A stretch of DNA of 64,000 bases, from positions 186,001 to 250,000 of the forward strand of contig JAZIFV010000019.1 of NCBI GenBank assembly GCA_037501455.1, given 5' to 3'. A model generated the notes under the pieces. It saw only the letters and a program-made list of their open reading frames with translations, searched no databases and was not told the origin of the DNA. Below, piece after piece: positions 1 through 12,414 of the stretch. This DNA comes from Lantana camara (taxonomy: Eukaryota; Streptophyta; Magnoliopsida; Lamiales; Verbenaceae). Position 1 is the first letter of the stretch. Each line of letters starts with the position of its first letter. Made by a program: the position numbers and the translations under genes.

Positions 1-560
1 CGATGTAAGACGCGACTAACTCAACTTCAGCCTAGCAACAACTTGCAAGAGAACTGAAGGTTGGGGAAAGTAGGGTCAGTTTTTAGGAGTCTGAGAGAGA
101 AAGGCTACACCTATATATATAAAAATATGCACATGCAAGCCATAAACTCCAAGAAAGGTTTTATGTAAAAGTAGTTCTTGCGAAGGGCAAGAAATAGTTC
201 GTCATTGCTTGGATTTTACGGCTATATAATTTATAATTATTTTTACAGTTTTCAGGATAACAGTGGCTCGGCGAGTGAGCGTGCATAAATCTCCAACCTT
301 ACTCCAACAGTGTACAGTATAGTCAATGAGGACAGTCAAGTAGTACAATCAGTCCAATCTTCTTTCTCTGGGTTGATGGTATAGCTAGCTAGCCCTTAGC
401 CTTCCAAGCTTAACGAGCATCAGACACATGACTCTTATGCTCGGGATTCATTCCTGCACCGAACCTCCTGTGGATTCAGTGCTCATCCAAAAAGAAGGGA
501 AAGTGCAAGAGTTAGCCGTCAGCCTAAGCTTTCACGATTCACTAATTACACAAATTCTAG
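1..560 (-). repeat. Gypsy LTR fragment, left part
   Basis: Minus-strand interior of a Gypsy LTR cut off by the window edge. It carries LTR landmarks in reverse complement: a ggcgagtgagcgtgc block near 265-285 and the agccgtcagcc...gctttc stretch near 513-535 that recurs at 23620 and 42830. It is interrupted by the solo LTR at 561 and resumes at 3789 (gggcccac), where the copy at 42860-42885 continues without a break. Confidence 0.7.
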
Positions 561-1265
561 TGTAACATCCTGGCTCTTCGGCCTTCCAGGTACGATCGTC
601 ACGAGTACGCTAGGTGTGCTTTTAATTAATTAAGTATGCTATTATGTGATTTATTTTATTATTTGGATACCTTTTCACTCGTTTTAATTCGTTTAATCCC
701 ATTTTCAAATTCCATTTTTTTTGTAACAACTTGCTATACATGAAATATGAGATTTATAAACTTGTTTTTATACTCATTTATTATTTTTGAGTTCGTTCGA
801 TAAGGTTCTTAAACCTTTTTATTTGTTAGGGACTCGAGGGCCTAACTCGTTTTAGTGCACCTTGGGTTCCGGTGGTCATAACTTGAGCTCGTGAATTCAG
901 ATTCGAATTTGAAAAGTGACACCGGACTCGTAATGAAGAAAGGAAGCTAAGGAACCTGGATTTATATTTTTCTAAGACACTTTGGATCTCCGAATTTTGC
1001 CCGAACCGTGACCCATGTGACAGATTCGCCACCTTCGCCCGTTTTGCTTATATCTGGCCCGTTTCTTATCCGAATCACCCCATATTTGAACCATTTTGAC
1101 CCTAACTTATCCCTCTTTCACCCCAATTGCACGCCATTTGGACCCCAACCAAGAAAAGAGAAGAAAGAAGTAGCAAACCGGGAGGAAGAGAGAAGGGGAT
1201 TTTGATACTATTCATTTTGGCCATTTCTAGCTCCATACACGTCCATTTCGTCCCAAATTCGAAAA

Positions 1266-3383
1266 GTAAGTCCGGTATTGTGATCTCCACCTTTTTCTCT
1301 TTCTTTTATGTGTTTAAACTCTGAATTTCATGGTGGTTTGAGCATGTTTTGATTAATGTGTTGAATAGTTAGGGATTTTGATTCTTTGATGAATTTCTTC
1401 CCGGTTGATTGCGTGATCTTTGAGTTGATCTTTGTCTTGTTTATATGGGTTGTTTTGGCTTGAGTTTGCTGCCTTTTTCCCTTCCTTTGAGTTGTTGTGT
1501 TGATGTTGTTGAGGTACAGGGGAGAGCAGTTATGGCTGCTCTCGGTTTTGTGGAGAAGAAAGGGTTAACGCCCGTTAAGGCATTTTTTCTTTAAGAAGGT
1601 AACGCCCATTACCTACTCCAGCCTTGGAGAGCTTATGCTCCTGCATCCCATAATGGGGGTTACCCCCTTTTTCTTTGGGATTGGTAACCCCCGTTACCCC
1701 CTTCAGTTTTGTGGGTGTACATGTGGTGTTGTTTGGTTTGTTCTCGGTTTTGTTTCGTTGTTTCATTTCTTGCTTTGTTCTTGATTGTATTCGTATTCTC
1801 CCACCCCAATTATGATCCCTACATGTTAATATGTGATTATATGATATGTTTGGTTATTCATTGTAATTTTATGGATTCATTTGACAAGTGTAAATGTGAT
1901 TTGGATTGGTATGCGTTTAAGTGATACGTGTGATATCTCTTTGCATCTCTTACCTTGTTTATGTGATTTAAACTTGAATATGCATGTGTTATGATATAAA
2001 GTGTTATATGACATGATTATTTAACATGCTATGTGTTTATTTTACATGTTGTTTATGGAATTTCATGCATATATGCAAGATATGTTCTATATGCTCCATA
2101 TGTTATCCTTTGTGGCTTCGTTTATATCTTTTACTTCCTTGTGTATTTTAAATATGCTCTTGGTATGCTATTATATGATGTCTTATGATTTTGATTTATG
2201 TGTTGTTGACATGATTACGTGGTAATTGATTCGATGTATCTAAGTTTGAACGTTTGTGACTTGCATCGTATCATTTGCATCCATATGCATTTGCCGAGCA
2301 TTTATATGGTTCATTTTGAGTCTCAGTATGTCTTTGATGTTTGTCTTGTTCAGAGGAGTATCCCGTTGGTGACGAGATTGCTCCGTAGGCATTGGTTTTG
2401 TTCCCGTTTGCCCGGTTTCGTCGGTATAAGGTGCAGTTAAGTTATAGTTAAGCCAAAATGATATGTGTCCGATGTGTATACATGTGAAATAAGCCCTTCG
2501 TATACGTACTACGTGTGAAATATGAATATGTATGCTAGGTTACATGTTAGAATATGTACGCTAGGTATGTTATATGTTGTGTTAAGTTGGATACGAAATG
2601 ATACGTAGGGCTAAGAATATGTTGGAATTATGATTATGCTACGATATGAGTAGGAATAGGAATACGATTATGATTCGAGTAAGGTATCATTATGCTAGGT
2701 TTTGAATATGTTTGAATATGCTAGACTATGATAAAATGTGAATATGCTAGAATTAGAAGTACATTAGATTATGCATGTTAGGATATGAATATGCTAGATT
2801 ATGGTTTTGCTTTGTATATGAAACGTTAAATATGATTCGTTTATGTTTTGATTTTGAATCTGAATATGATACGGTTGTGAATACGAGTTTGGATTTGAAC
2901 GAGGTATGTCTTTGAATACGGTAAGACTCCGATTTTGATTCCGATTCTGAATATACCTGGGGCTCGGTGATTATGGGTAAGGGAGACTCGAGGTGATGAG
3001 TATTACTCCTGTGCATGATCATCGGGATGTGGGTAAGGGAGATCCGAGATGGATAATATCCCTGTGCACATTTCCCGATTTGCTTTGAAGTTTGAGTTGT
3101 GTGTACATTTTCATTATGTTAGATGGTTATGTAATAGTTCGTGATATGGGAGTGGATTCTTAATTATGTAAAAAATTGGTCGTTTTGGCCTTCGGCCTAA
3201 CTCCTTTACTCCCTATATATAGTATCACGTGTGAAAATGGTTTAGAATGCAAAAACCACGCCCCGGTTCATGAACTCCTCTCTTTGATATGTAATGTGCT
3301 CCTTATACGTATGTATGTGTGCGTGTGTAGCCCCTCACTCAGTCAGTGTGACTGACCCCTCCCTCATTATGTTTAGTTTGCAG
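1266..3383 (+). other. Putative LTR-contained intron
   Basis: Begins gtaagtcc after gaaaa and ends ttagtttgcag before gtttcgg, matching plant splice-site consensus. Sites at equivalent places occur in the other Gypsy LTRs of this window. Splicing is inferred, not shown. Confidence 0.5.
1565..1698 (+). repeat. Palindrome cluster, arms ttaac/gttaa
   Basis: Four short inverted repeats with a G/C core: ttaacgcccgttaa (1565-1578), ggtaacgcccattacc (1598-1613), gggggttaccccc (1655-1667) and ggtaacccccgttacc (1683-1698). The units are separated by unrelated sequence. It lies about 300-430 bases after the putative donor. The same phrase is used by the solo LTR at 6187-9516. Confidence 0.8.
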
Positions 3384-3788
3384 GTTTCGGTCCGTTGGTT
3401 CGAGCTAGGCGGTTTGTTGTATTTTGAGTCCTTGGTAGTTTTGGTTGGGTCTGAGTTCAGTCTAGAGCATGTTCTGCATTGTGTACTTTGTTACTTTGTA
3501 ATTCGAATTATGTATTTGTAGACTTTTGGCCGTGGAGGCAAGTTTGTATTTAATTATTCTAGTTTTGTATAACTTCACACTATGCCTATGTTTGTTTTGT
3601 TAATGCTTCTACTTTTGGTGTGTTTATGTTTTACGCGCTCTGTTTGAGGGTTTAGACCGCCTAACTTAGGAAGGTCTTTTGGTTGTCACTCATTCGCTAG
3701 TGTTTGGTGCGTGTACGGATTCTCAGTTTCGTTAGACGTGTAGGGCTCTAGTACGGGGGATGTGGCACCTTACGCTCAGGGTGCTACA

Positions 3789-3966
3789 TCCAGGGCCCAC
3801 GAGACAGTACAATACAGTAATCAGTGCTCACCAAAATATGGTTGGTTCAGGAAATCAGTTCAATATTTATAAAACGGATCATTTTCAGGAAAAATTTATT
3901 TAATGGACACGCTTGAAAGTGGTATATATGTATATAAGTATAGTTTTTGGCGAAAACTTTTCAAAT
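3789..3966 (-). repeat. Gypsy LTR fragment, continuation of 1-560
   Basis: Continues the LTR interrupted at 560. The text matches the minus LTR around 42870-43000 (gggcccac, tatataa...tttttgg landmarks). The right boundary, where similarity to other LTRs stops, is approximate. Confidence 0.55.
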
Positions 3967-4666
3967 CTCCTTCGGGATGTTCTATTATTGTTGATGTTTA
4001 TCTAGGAGCATCATCATTGGTTGCTTGAGTTCATTTAATCACTTCTCTAAGATGGCTAGTTGTTGCTTTACCCAAACCTCGACATCGCTAACAACCTTTC
4101 ATTTGCGATCCGATGTTGAGCCAAACGTGTAACACAACTACAACAAATAATAGAGAATCCCATCTCTCAGCACGTAAGTGAGAGAATCCCGTCCCTCGAC
4201 ACACACAAAAGAGAGAACCCCGTCTCTCAAGCACATAATTGAGAGAACCATATCTCTTAAACCTAAGTTTGACAGATTCCGACATCACCCAAACATCCTA
4301 GTTTGAGAAAATCTGGCATTTCTCAAACTCTTAAATTCGAGACCATCCAACATCTCCTGAATATCTAAGTACGAGAGAATCCAACATCTCCTAAATATCT
4401 AAGTATGAGAGAATCCAAAATCTCTCGCGTATATAAGTTAAAACGAATCCAACGTCTTTCTAAAACATAAATAGAGAGAATCCTACATCTCTCTAACACA
4501 CAAATAGAAAGAATTATCATCTTCCTAGCACGTAAATAGAGAGAATTAACATCTATCTCACACAAAAATAGAGAGACTTTAACGCTTGCACGTAGGTGCA
4601 ACTATGTAAAGCCCTCATACATACGCACATCAAAATAACGCAATTAGAAAATTACAACAATCAACA
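3967..4666 (-). repeat. Gypsy internal-region remnant with hairpin array
   Basis: No open gene. The stretch is dominated by the repeated hairpin units at 4146-4580, which on the minus strand match the array beside the purine tract of the element at 27911-38479. I take it as the 3' internal part of a related element in minus orientation, its LTR junctions lost or blurred. Confidence 0.5.
4146..4580 (-). repeat. Degenerate hairpin minisatellite (about 14 units)
   Basis: Units spaced about 30-35 bases, each a small inverted repeat such as gagagaaccccgtctctc (about 4212-4229) or gagagaatcctacatctc (near 4473). Arms are gagaga/tctctc, with loops around atcccgt. Units diverge progressively to the right. 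It is the reverse complement of the units at 34278-34438. Confidence 0.75.
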
Positions 4667-6186
4667 TGTAGCAACCCAAAACGGGAGGCACCACATCCCC
4701 CGCACTAAGACCCGACACGTGTACGAAATGGAAAGTCCGCACACGCACCCAGTCATAGCGAACGGGAGACAAATAAAATTTGACCTAAGCTAGGTGGTAA
4801 GTAAACCCTGTATAACGGAAAGATGCAAGACCTGAATGCGGAAGCGATGCAAAATGTGAACTTTCAAAAAACTTCATACATCAAACATATAGTGTAATCC
4901 ATAAAAAAATATATCTACTACACGAGTTCAACCGATCCTAGAAACCTATCCCGATTAACATACAATAAAAACAGGTTTAACTTAACATACAATAAAGACG
5001 GGTTCAATTGGCCCTAGAAACCTGTCCCGAATAATATAACATAATGAATAAATTAAACTTGTACAAATTACAACGTAGAACAAATTTGAATGAATGTAAG
5101 ACATATACAAATACAAAAGACCAAACTCAACTTGAACATAAACGAAAGACTCGACCCAAAACCGCCTAGCTCCAATGAACTCCATAGAAAAACCTACAAC
5201 TCAAACAAGAGAAGGGGAAAAAAAGAACCAACGAGGAGGGGTCAGTCCTAACGACTGGTGAGGGGGCTAACACACACACCCATACATATGCATATGAGTA
5301 AATTATATATTAAATTCAAAAGCTCGTGAACCGGGGTATGGTTTTTGCAATCTAGAATATTTTTCGCTTGATAATAGATATATAAAAGAGTTTAAGGCCC
5401 AAATGCTAAAATCAACCAATTTTATTAATTACGGATCGATTCCCGTTTCATGAACCAAATTCAAATTCAAACTAACTCGATAAGTACGAGTTTTCTGACC
5501 AAACTCCTCATAGTCAAATTCATATTCAAATTCAAAGCCAAATCATAAACCAACCTTTACACCATTTGGGGCAGAGAGGAGCTACCCCTCAACCACTGGT
5601 TCAAATTCACACGAGTCAGGGTTCAATTACCTTCCTGCACCTTAGAATTCACACGAGTCATGGTTCAAATTCACACCAAGGTTAGGCGAATTCTCTCAAA
5701 GGTGGAGTTGTGTTGATGGGAGAGCTCGATGATCCCACGGCTGTCCTGAGTTTCCATACCACTTCTCCGCGGCCCAATTCAATGTCAAATTCATATTCCC
5801 ACAAACGACCTATCTTTCAAGGCCAAATATCGCTACGGAATCAAACACACACACACACACACCAACCCTTTTCAAAATCAAACGGAAAATATCGTACACA
5901 TATATAAAAACGTTTTCAAAGGTTTTCAACAAACGGGACAAATCCCTCAAAATACATATCAAACATGTATATATATATATATATACATAGGTCACATTCG
6001 GGCTCAAAACACATTTAGGGTTGTAGGCCGACATAACTAAAAAAAAAAAAGAAAACCTCATCTGGTACAAAAGGAAACTGAAGACAAAGCAAACGGTTCA
6101 CCCCGGAACCTACAAGACCCACTTGTAACCACCCCGGGTGCACTTGTACCAACTGAATACAAAACGAAGGACTTAGACTCAAGAAT
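4667..6186 (-). repeat. Gypsy LTR H1, U5-side segment
   Basis: Starts tgtagcaaccc, the reverse complement of an LTR end. It then shows the near-invariant ccacatcccccgcac, the terminal stem-loop (about 4690-4765), gcctagc, and an acceptor in reverse (aaacctacaac, boundary 5194). The cagtc/gactg hairpin lies near 5225-5245. No TSD partner is assignable. It is interrupted at 6186 by a solo LTR and continues at 9517, 12415 and 54788. It carries a CA run (5847-5862) and a TA run (5969-5984). Confidence 0.72.
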
Positions 6187-6613
6187 TGTAGCACCCTAGA
6201 CGGAAGGCACCACATCCTTCGCACTATAACCCAAACTCGGTTACGAAATGGGAAGTCCGTACCCGCATCAGGATCATAACGAACGGGAGACCACTCACAC
6301 ACTATGCTAGGCGGGGCTAAACTTCAAAACCAAATAAGCAATTAACCAAAATTAAATTCACTTGCGGAAGCAAATCATAAGTTCAATCACAATATAAGCA
6401 ACAAGTGATGGGTTCCACTAACATAGATACCTAGTCCCGAAATTCAAACTTAAATCATAAATCATAATTTTCACAATTCACGGGTTCAACTATCCCTAGA
6501 AGCCTGTCCCGAATATCACAAAGTACAATGCATAATATTTGATATGCGGGTAGTGTGACTCAGACTTGACTATACGACTCGACAGACCCAAAATCCCGCC
6601 TAGCACTCCAAAC

Positions 6614-8962
6614 CTGCAAAAGAACAGAAAACAAAGCCGGGTTCAGTCAAAAAGAGACTGGTGGATATAAAACAGGGTTTAATATTATAATAATACAAGA
6701 ATTTAAACACCCACGCATGCAAGCTATAATCCCGTTTGAGGTTTTGAAACATTTCCCTAGTGGGTGAAAACAAAATAAAACAACACTCGGGATTACAACA
6801 ATCAATATCATTCATTCATTCATGAGGTCAATACGTGAGCCCGGCGAGTGGGCGAATTCTCGAACCTCCACCTCGTGTGTGCATTTATTCATTTATTCGT
6901 TCATTAGCGATCACACAATCATTCATTCAGTCACAATCATTCGTTCATTCAATCATGCAATACACTTACACCTTCTTCCTCCGGGTGGTGGACGGGTTAG
7001 CAAGACCCGACCACCTCAATCATTGACCAAAGGGGTGTCATGAGTTCCCCAAAGGCGCTCAGCCCCCTTCCCTCGCTAATCTCCTAGCGAGTTCCAGAAT
7101 CTGTAATTTGGTTGGGACTAGCACATAGGATCATTGTCGGCCCTTGCCTCCCCGGATCGCAATATGTACCAAGCCCCGGGCCACCATATGTGCAATCATT
7201 CAATACTCGCACAAACATTAGGCAGGGTATCCCGAAATAAAAGGGCTTAACATTAAAATCATAGACTCTTTGAAAGACTCGATATATACATATAATAGTT
7301 TGGCTTAAAACGTTACACATTGGGAATATATCGGTTCATATATCTAAGTAGAAGGGAAACCCACCTATTACACCTTACTGAACAATACCAAGAAGGAAAG
7401 AAGACTTGGAAGAAGCCTAAGAACCCGGCACATCTCCGCCCTGGAGAAACTGTACAAGAACTAACATGGTGCACTCGTGAGACTCACGACTACATATGAA
7501 CCAATTATGACGCACAGAAATGAAATGCTCATGTTATGAAGTGCATAATATAAGTAACCATGTCACAATGCCACATAAACGATCAATCATTCAAGTTCAA
7601 TCAATACAGGAAGGTTTGAAGTTCATTAGTTCCATATCGCTCATGAATCATAGCAAATCGATCCATATCCTTAAAACAATGATCATAATACACATAGAAA
7701 CATGTTTACAATATATAAAATAATATAAAGGCAATAGGATTCACTTAGGACATCAAAAGAATGCAAGAAAGCACTTAACATTTCATATAGAAGCACCTAA
7801 GCCACGTTATAGCATATTAGCTTGTTACCCGACAAAATCATATCGAAACACTCCACAACTTTAACACTCAACAATTATAACACATAATACAACATGTTAC
7901 AACATATCATGGTCATTCATTAGTTTAAAATACATAAGAGAGTCAAAGAATACAAGAAAGCTTCAAATGTATCATTTAAACATTCATTCATTCAAGTCAT
8001 GCTTACACTTATCAAATGAAACTAATCAAACATATCATATTATATCAATTAATCATGTATACATGCATTTAAACCACATACGGAGCCCGAGGGAGTGGAA
8101 GGAAAGCAAGAGAACAGATTTAGGCGAGTTTTTAAAAGACCTGACAGTTTTTGGAATTGCGCATGCTGTAGAAAAACGGGAATATCTCAAGTTCTAGAAG
8201 TTAGAATTGGGCTTTGTTTGTTGGATATAAAACTAGACAATTATACCTTTAAAATGGTATGAGGCTCGAATCGTGGTTGAAAGCGAGGTGAAAATGGCGT
8301 AAGCCCGAAGTTGGATGAATGCAAATTCCTGGTGAAGTGGCGACACCAAATTAAAATGATTATAACTCACAAATGAGAAATGATATTGAGGTTATTCCAA
8401 TTGGAGGATGTTCTAGACTCAATGTAGTTTCTATAGTTCGAATATCATGTCAATTGGAGTTCATTTGGACAGGTAACGATGGATAAAACCGAGACGTAAA
8501 TGAATAAAAGAACAAAATGGTAGGCCAGTCAAAATGGAGGGTAACGGGGGTTAACACTTTCAAGGCAAAATTTGGTAACGGGCGTTAATGGCAATAGGCG
8601 ATTTAAAGCTTGGAAATGGGTGGTGGTAACGGGCATTAACAATTGTAAGTGAAAAAGGGGTAACGGGCGTTACTCCCCCCTCGGACTGCAACTCCAAGTT
8701 TCGCCTTCAATGACGGAAAACACACCCAAAAACACACAAACACCACACCACACCCCAAAATCACACAATAATCAAGTCATAAGACGTAAATAACATGTAG
8801 ATCACATATTTGCAAGTTAAAGCTCGTAAAATGAGCTTGAGCATAACAAATCTCGACCCCCAATACTATTCATCGTCTTCCCCAATAAGCACATAGGCAA
8901 GGATCCAAGTTACAATTTATAGGTAGAATTGAAGCACGTAACGAGAGGAATGCAATGGTTAC
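6614..8962 (-). other. Putative LTR-contained intron
   Basis: Read on the minus strand: donor cctaag|gtaacc, acceptor tgttcttttgcag|gtttgg. Same placement as in sister LTRs. Splicing is inferred. Confidence 0.5.
8541..8673 (-). repeat. Palindrome cluster, arms gtaac/gttac
   Basis: Four units on the plus strand: gtaacgggggttaac (8541-8555), ggtaacgggcgttaa (8574-8588), ggtaacgggcattaac (8625-8640) and gtaacgggcgttac (8660-8673). The spacer sequences between them are not repeated. Confidence 0.82.
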
Positions 8963-9516
8963 CTTAGGTCGTTGATTGGACGGTTGGATCTCGAAAATCC
9001 AGAGCTCAAGGGTTCATCGCCAAAAAGGGGGAAGAACTTCTCCTTCTCTTCCTCTTCTTCTTGCTTGTACGTGGAATGAGGGAGGAGGAAAAAGGGTTGG
9101 CCCTTTTTAGGGCTGAAACGGGTCGGATTAAACGGTTAGGGTCAAACAGTATCTGGTCCATCCGGATCGGATTTTAAAATGGTAGGGCGATCAAATGGCT
9201 TTAAAAGTTTAAAAGGTTAATTCATTGAATCCGAATTACCAAAACGAACTCAATGTTAAGGTTGGAATTCGAATTCGAATCCCGAGCTCAAGGTAGCCAC
9301 AAACGGCCCCAAAACACCCTAATTATAATTAGGTCCTTAACCAGCAATTATTGGACAATTGAGTCCAAGAACAATTTAAATAATTATAAGGCGTACGAAA
9401 TTAAATAGAGTTACACGTTGACACGTAAGCATGCGACGTCACATAAATTCCAAAATTACCAAATTAAACTCTCACGTGGCCTCGTACCTGGCTTGCCGAA
9501 AAACTGGGGTGTTACA

Positions 9517-10220
9517 AGAATGAACTACACGACACACGACAATGCTCATGAATGCACAAAATGAAATACATAAGATGCACGTTCGCAAAACAAGCCATTC
9601 GTATTCATATAACACATTTCATATAGAATTCACGTATTGCAAGGCCAAATAGATCATAAAATAGCATTGTTAGATCCAAACGAATTCAAATCATACCAAT
9701 ACTTAAATCAGGACACAATATCCATCACATTCTTAACAAGAAGTTGGGTAATAAAAACATGCTACGAATTCCAATAAGAACCACAAAGTTTTAAGTTTTC
9801 ACCTCTGCACAATACATTAAGCGCACAATCACACGTCAAAGTATATTACAACCTTTGTTCATCTTCCCAATTATGTCGCACTGGATGCATAATTCAGAGT
9901 TTATAGGACATATGTCACAACACTTTTACACTTGTGTTTCTTGTTTACACAACAATTAGCGCATTTTGCTTTAATACACACAATGGATGTTTATTGGTGT
10001 AAAATATCATGTAATTTATTTTTACAGCGATGTGTCATTTCATCACACAAAGATAGTTGTAATTTAATTGTCTTATGAAATTAACATGCACACAATGTTC
10101 ATTACACGTAGTGCATTTCAACATTTGCTCACATAAATTATCATGTGCAACCTTCACAACTTATAATCCACTATTTAAGAATATATGTATTAAGTTGTAC
10201 ATTCATTACATAGATAGCCA
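9517..10220 (-). repeat. Gypsy LTR H1, middle segment
   Basis: Continuation of H1 after the solo LTR. AT-rich LTR intron-type sequence similar in style to 58000-58600. No gene is visible. It ends where the LTR at 10221 begins. Confidence 0.55.
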
Positions 10221-12414
10221 TGTAACGCCCTGACCCCAAACACACTGTTTCAGGGCCCGATTTGTTACTCGAGTCGAGTAAGTATCAGAGACGGAAAAAT
10301 AAAAGATAATTTACATAAAAAACCAAGTTTAAAACATTACATAAGTCGAGATATACATCCACTAGATAGCAAAAGCATCTATTCAAATAAGAACTTAAGC
10401 AAAACGTAATTATATAACTTCTTCTTAGCCAGTAACGACTTCTTCTTCGAAATCGATTACTTCCTTCAAGACTATTTACCTGTATTATTTGAAGAGCAAA
10501 GGAAGAAAAATGGAGCGGTGAGTCAAAATGACCCAGTGAGGTGAGCTTGGGTTTAGTGTTAGAAAATAATTCGAGCCACGAGAATCAGGTGATTATTAAT
10601 TTCAAGATAAAATATCAAGTGGGGTGCAAGCAGATAGAAAATTTCATATTGAGGTCAGGTCCATCCTTTTATCGCCTCTTTTCGGTTGGCCAATCACGGA
10701 CACTCAGTCAATGTGACTAGCGGGAACCCCCACATAGTCGTTCCAAGGGAATCCCCAGGGAACAATACGAACTATAGGATCCCCTATAGCCGCCAGTACA
10801 ATGCAGTAATTCTCCTTCAGATGGGTAACAGAACAATCAAGAATATCTCAACAATTAAGCAGTAATCCAGGTACAATAATAAACAAGGATAGCTCAATCA
10901 AGCAACAAGGGTTCAAGATCAATTCAATTATGAGAAATTATATCGAAGATAAAGCAGAATTTGCTCTCCAGCAAGATAGGCATGGTAACGCTCACAAATG
11001 AGAAGGTTCAAAAAACCTCACCAGAGATTTTTGCTTGCTCGTTCGACGCTTAAGAATTATTTGAATCCTCGCACAGCACCTATAAGTTTATAATTTTAGC
11101 CATGATTATTAATCACTTGAATATTTTAGGTGGCGTAATAATTCTTGAACTTTTAAAGAGCTATTCAATCGATTAGCTAACCAACTTCAAGATTTTAGAA
11201 TAAATTCGAAATATTTTCTCAAAATACTAACCATTAGTTATTAGGTGACATTTTTAATAGTATAATGGATTACTCTTCCGGAATAGTTCTATTCATGATT
11301 GCAATAATAATACTAATATAATTTCCATTATAATAATATCAAGTATCTATAGCTATGCTCAGAAACAAAACATTATTTAGTAATTTCAATTTTTATAAAA
11401 TAGACGATTAAAATATCATTACACGTATACCGTTTATAAATTCAGGGAGACTATATTTAATAAAAGTTACCATTTAATTCATTTTTAACTACAGAAACAT
11501 AGGATGAAATTGGGAGGTCGAGACGGATTTTTTGATTTTTGGAGATTATCGATCTGTCGCCAGAAAGTCACCGAAATGCCGGCCACCGCCCCTGGACCAC
11601 CATCGGACATTCCTCAAAAATTTCAAATGGCATATCAATAGATTCGTCTCGACAAATCATTACTAATTTTCAGTTAATTTTGTAAGAAACCAATTAGATT
11701 AATTTAATTTTGCAAAAACCCATCAATAAATCCTAAGTTTTCAAAATTTCATAGTTTTAAAATTAAATCCGATTTGCTCGATATTTCTAAAAATTGATCA
11801 TATAATCATGTTACCTAAGTCGAGAAGTACCTTAGTTACCGAAAAGTCAATCGAAAATCTCGCGGAAGTTCGCCGAAAATTGTATCGAAACTTTCAACCG
11901 TTTTTTGGGGCTTCAGAACCCACTTTGGACTTCCCAAAACTGAAAATTGCTTACACCATTGTGATTGTCTCGGAGAAATAATGAAAACAATATATAATTT
12001 TATAGGGTTCGGCTGATAAATGGGAAAGAATGAGTTGTTCGAAAGAGCATACTATATAATCTTATGTATACGTTATATATCTATGTAAGTGGGTGTGATG
12101 TAGCTATATTTATTCATGTGAGACTAAGTATTTGTAGCATTTTAAGTGAAAAAGAGTTTGAAGGAGTGATGAGTTCTTCCAAGTCCCATCTTATTTATAG
12201 TTAACTTCTACCAATCAAATGCAACTTTTAGTCCAAGGTTTTTCAATAAAACCAACAACAAACCTTTGTTTTTGGCTAATGGATTTGAAGAAAACAAACA
12301 ATTGAACCATTGTTTGAAACTCATAGTTTTGAAGGTTGATGGTTTCGATGCCCACAACTTTATAATACCATCAAAATATTTTGCTCATAGTTTGAGCACT
12401 AAAACCGCATTACA
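10221..12414 (-). mobile_element. LTR of a different Gypsy-type family
   Basis: A 2194-bp unit from tgtaacgccc to gcattaca, with the TG...CA termini of an LTR. A TATA-like box read on the minus strand at 12192-12199 places U3 on the right, as expected for minus orientation. It lacks the gcgggggatgtgg block and the acceptor hairpin of its neighbours. Flanks agcca and agtga do not form a convincing TSD, so it is either old or its edges are slightly misplaced. Host H1 sequence resumes on the right. Confidence 0.55.
12192..12199 (-). promoter_or_regulatory. TATA-like box of the 10221-12414 LTR
   Basis: tataaata on the minus strand, about 215 bases inside the U3 end of the LTR. Placement fits a Pol II retrotransposon promoter. 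Confidence 0.5.

Larger units (their letters stand above)
561..3788 (+). mobile_element. Solo Gypsy LTR with one-mismatch TSD
   Basis: A 3228-bp LTR from tgtaacatcc to ggtgctaca. It is flanked by tctag (556-560) and tccag (3789-3793), which I read as a five-base target duplication with one change. No primer site follows, so it is a solo LTR left by LTR-LTR recombination. It shows the full shared plan: U3 gaattc block near 885-910, purine-rich exon 1150-1198, donor at 1266, palindrome cluster 1565-1698, cagtc/gactg hairpin near 3338-3356, acceptor at 3383 and gtacgggggatgtgg before the end. Small ORFs inside it show no recognisable domain. Confidence 0.88.
6187..9516 (-). mobile_element. Solo Gypsy LTR, TSD agaat
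   Basis: A 3330-bp minus-strand LTR from tgtagcaccc to ggtgttaca, flanked by identical agaat at 6182-6186 and 9517-9521. This is a clean solo LTR inside H1. Landmarks in reverse: ccacatccttcgcac, stem-loop about 6212-6285, acceptor boundary 6614, palindrome cluster 8541-8673, donor boundary 8962, pyrimidine run 9030-9066 (a purine-rich exon on the minus strand) and gaattcgaattcg near 9270. It uses the same palindrome phrase as the LTR at 561-3788, so the two are probably one family. Confidence 0.92.

Noticed and set aside
4146..4580. CRISPR-like array of spaced repeats
   Set aside because: Plant nuclear context, spacers not of uniform length, units degenerate and each a hairpin, no cas genes.
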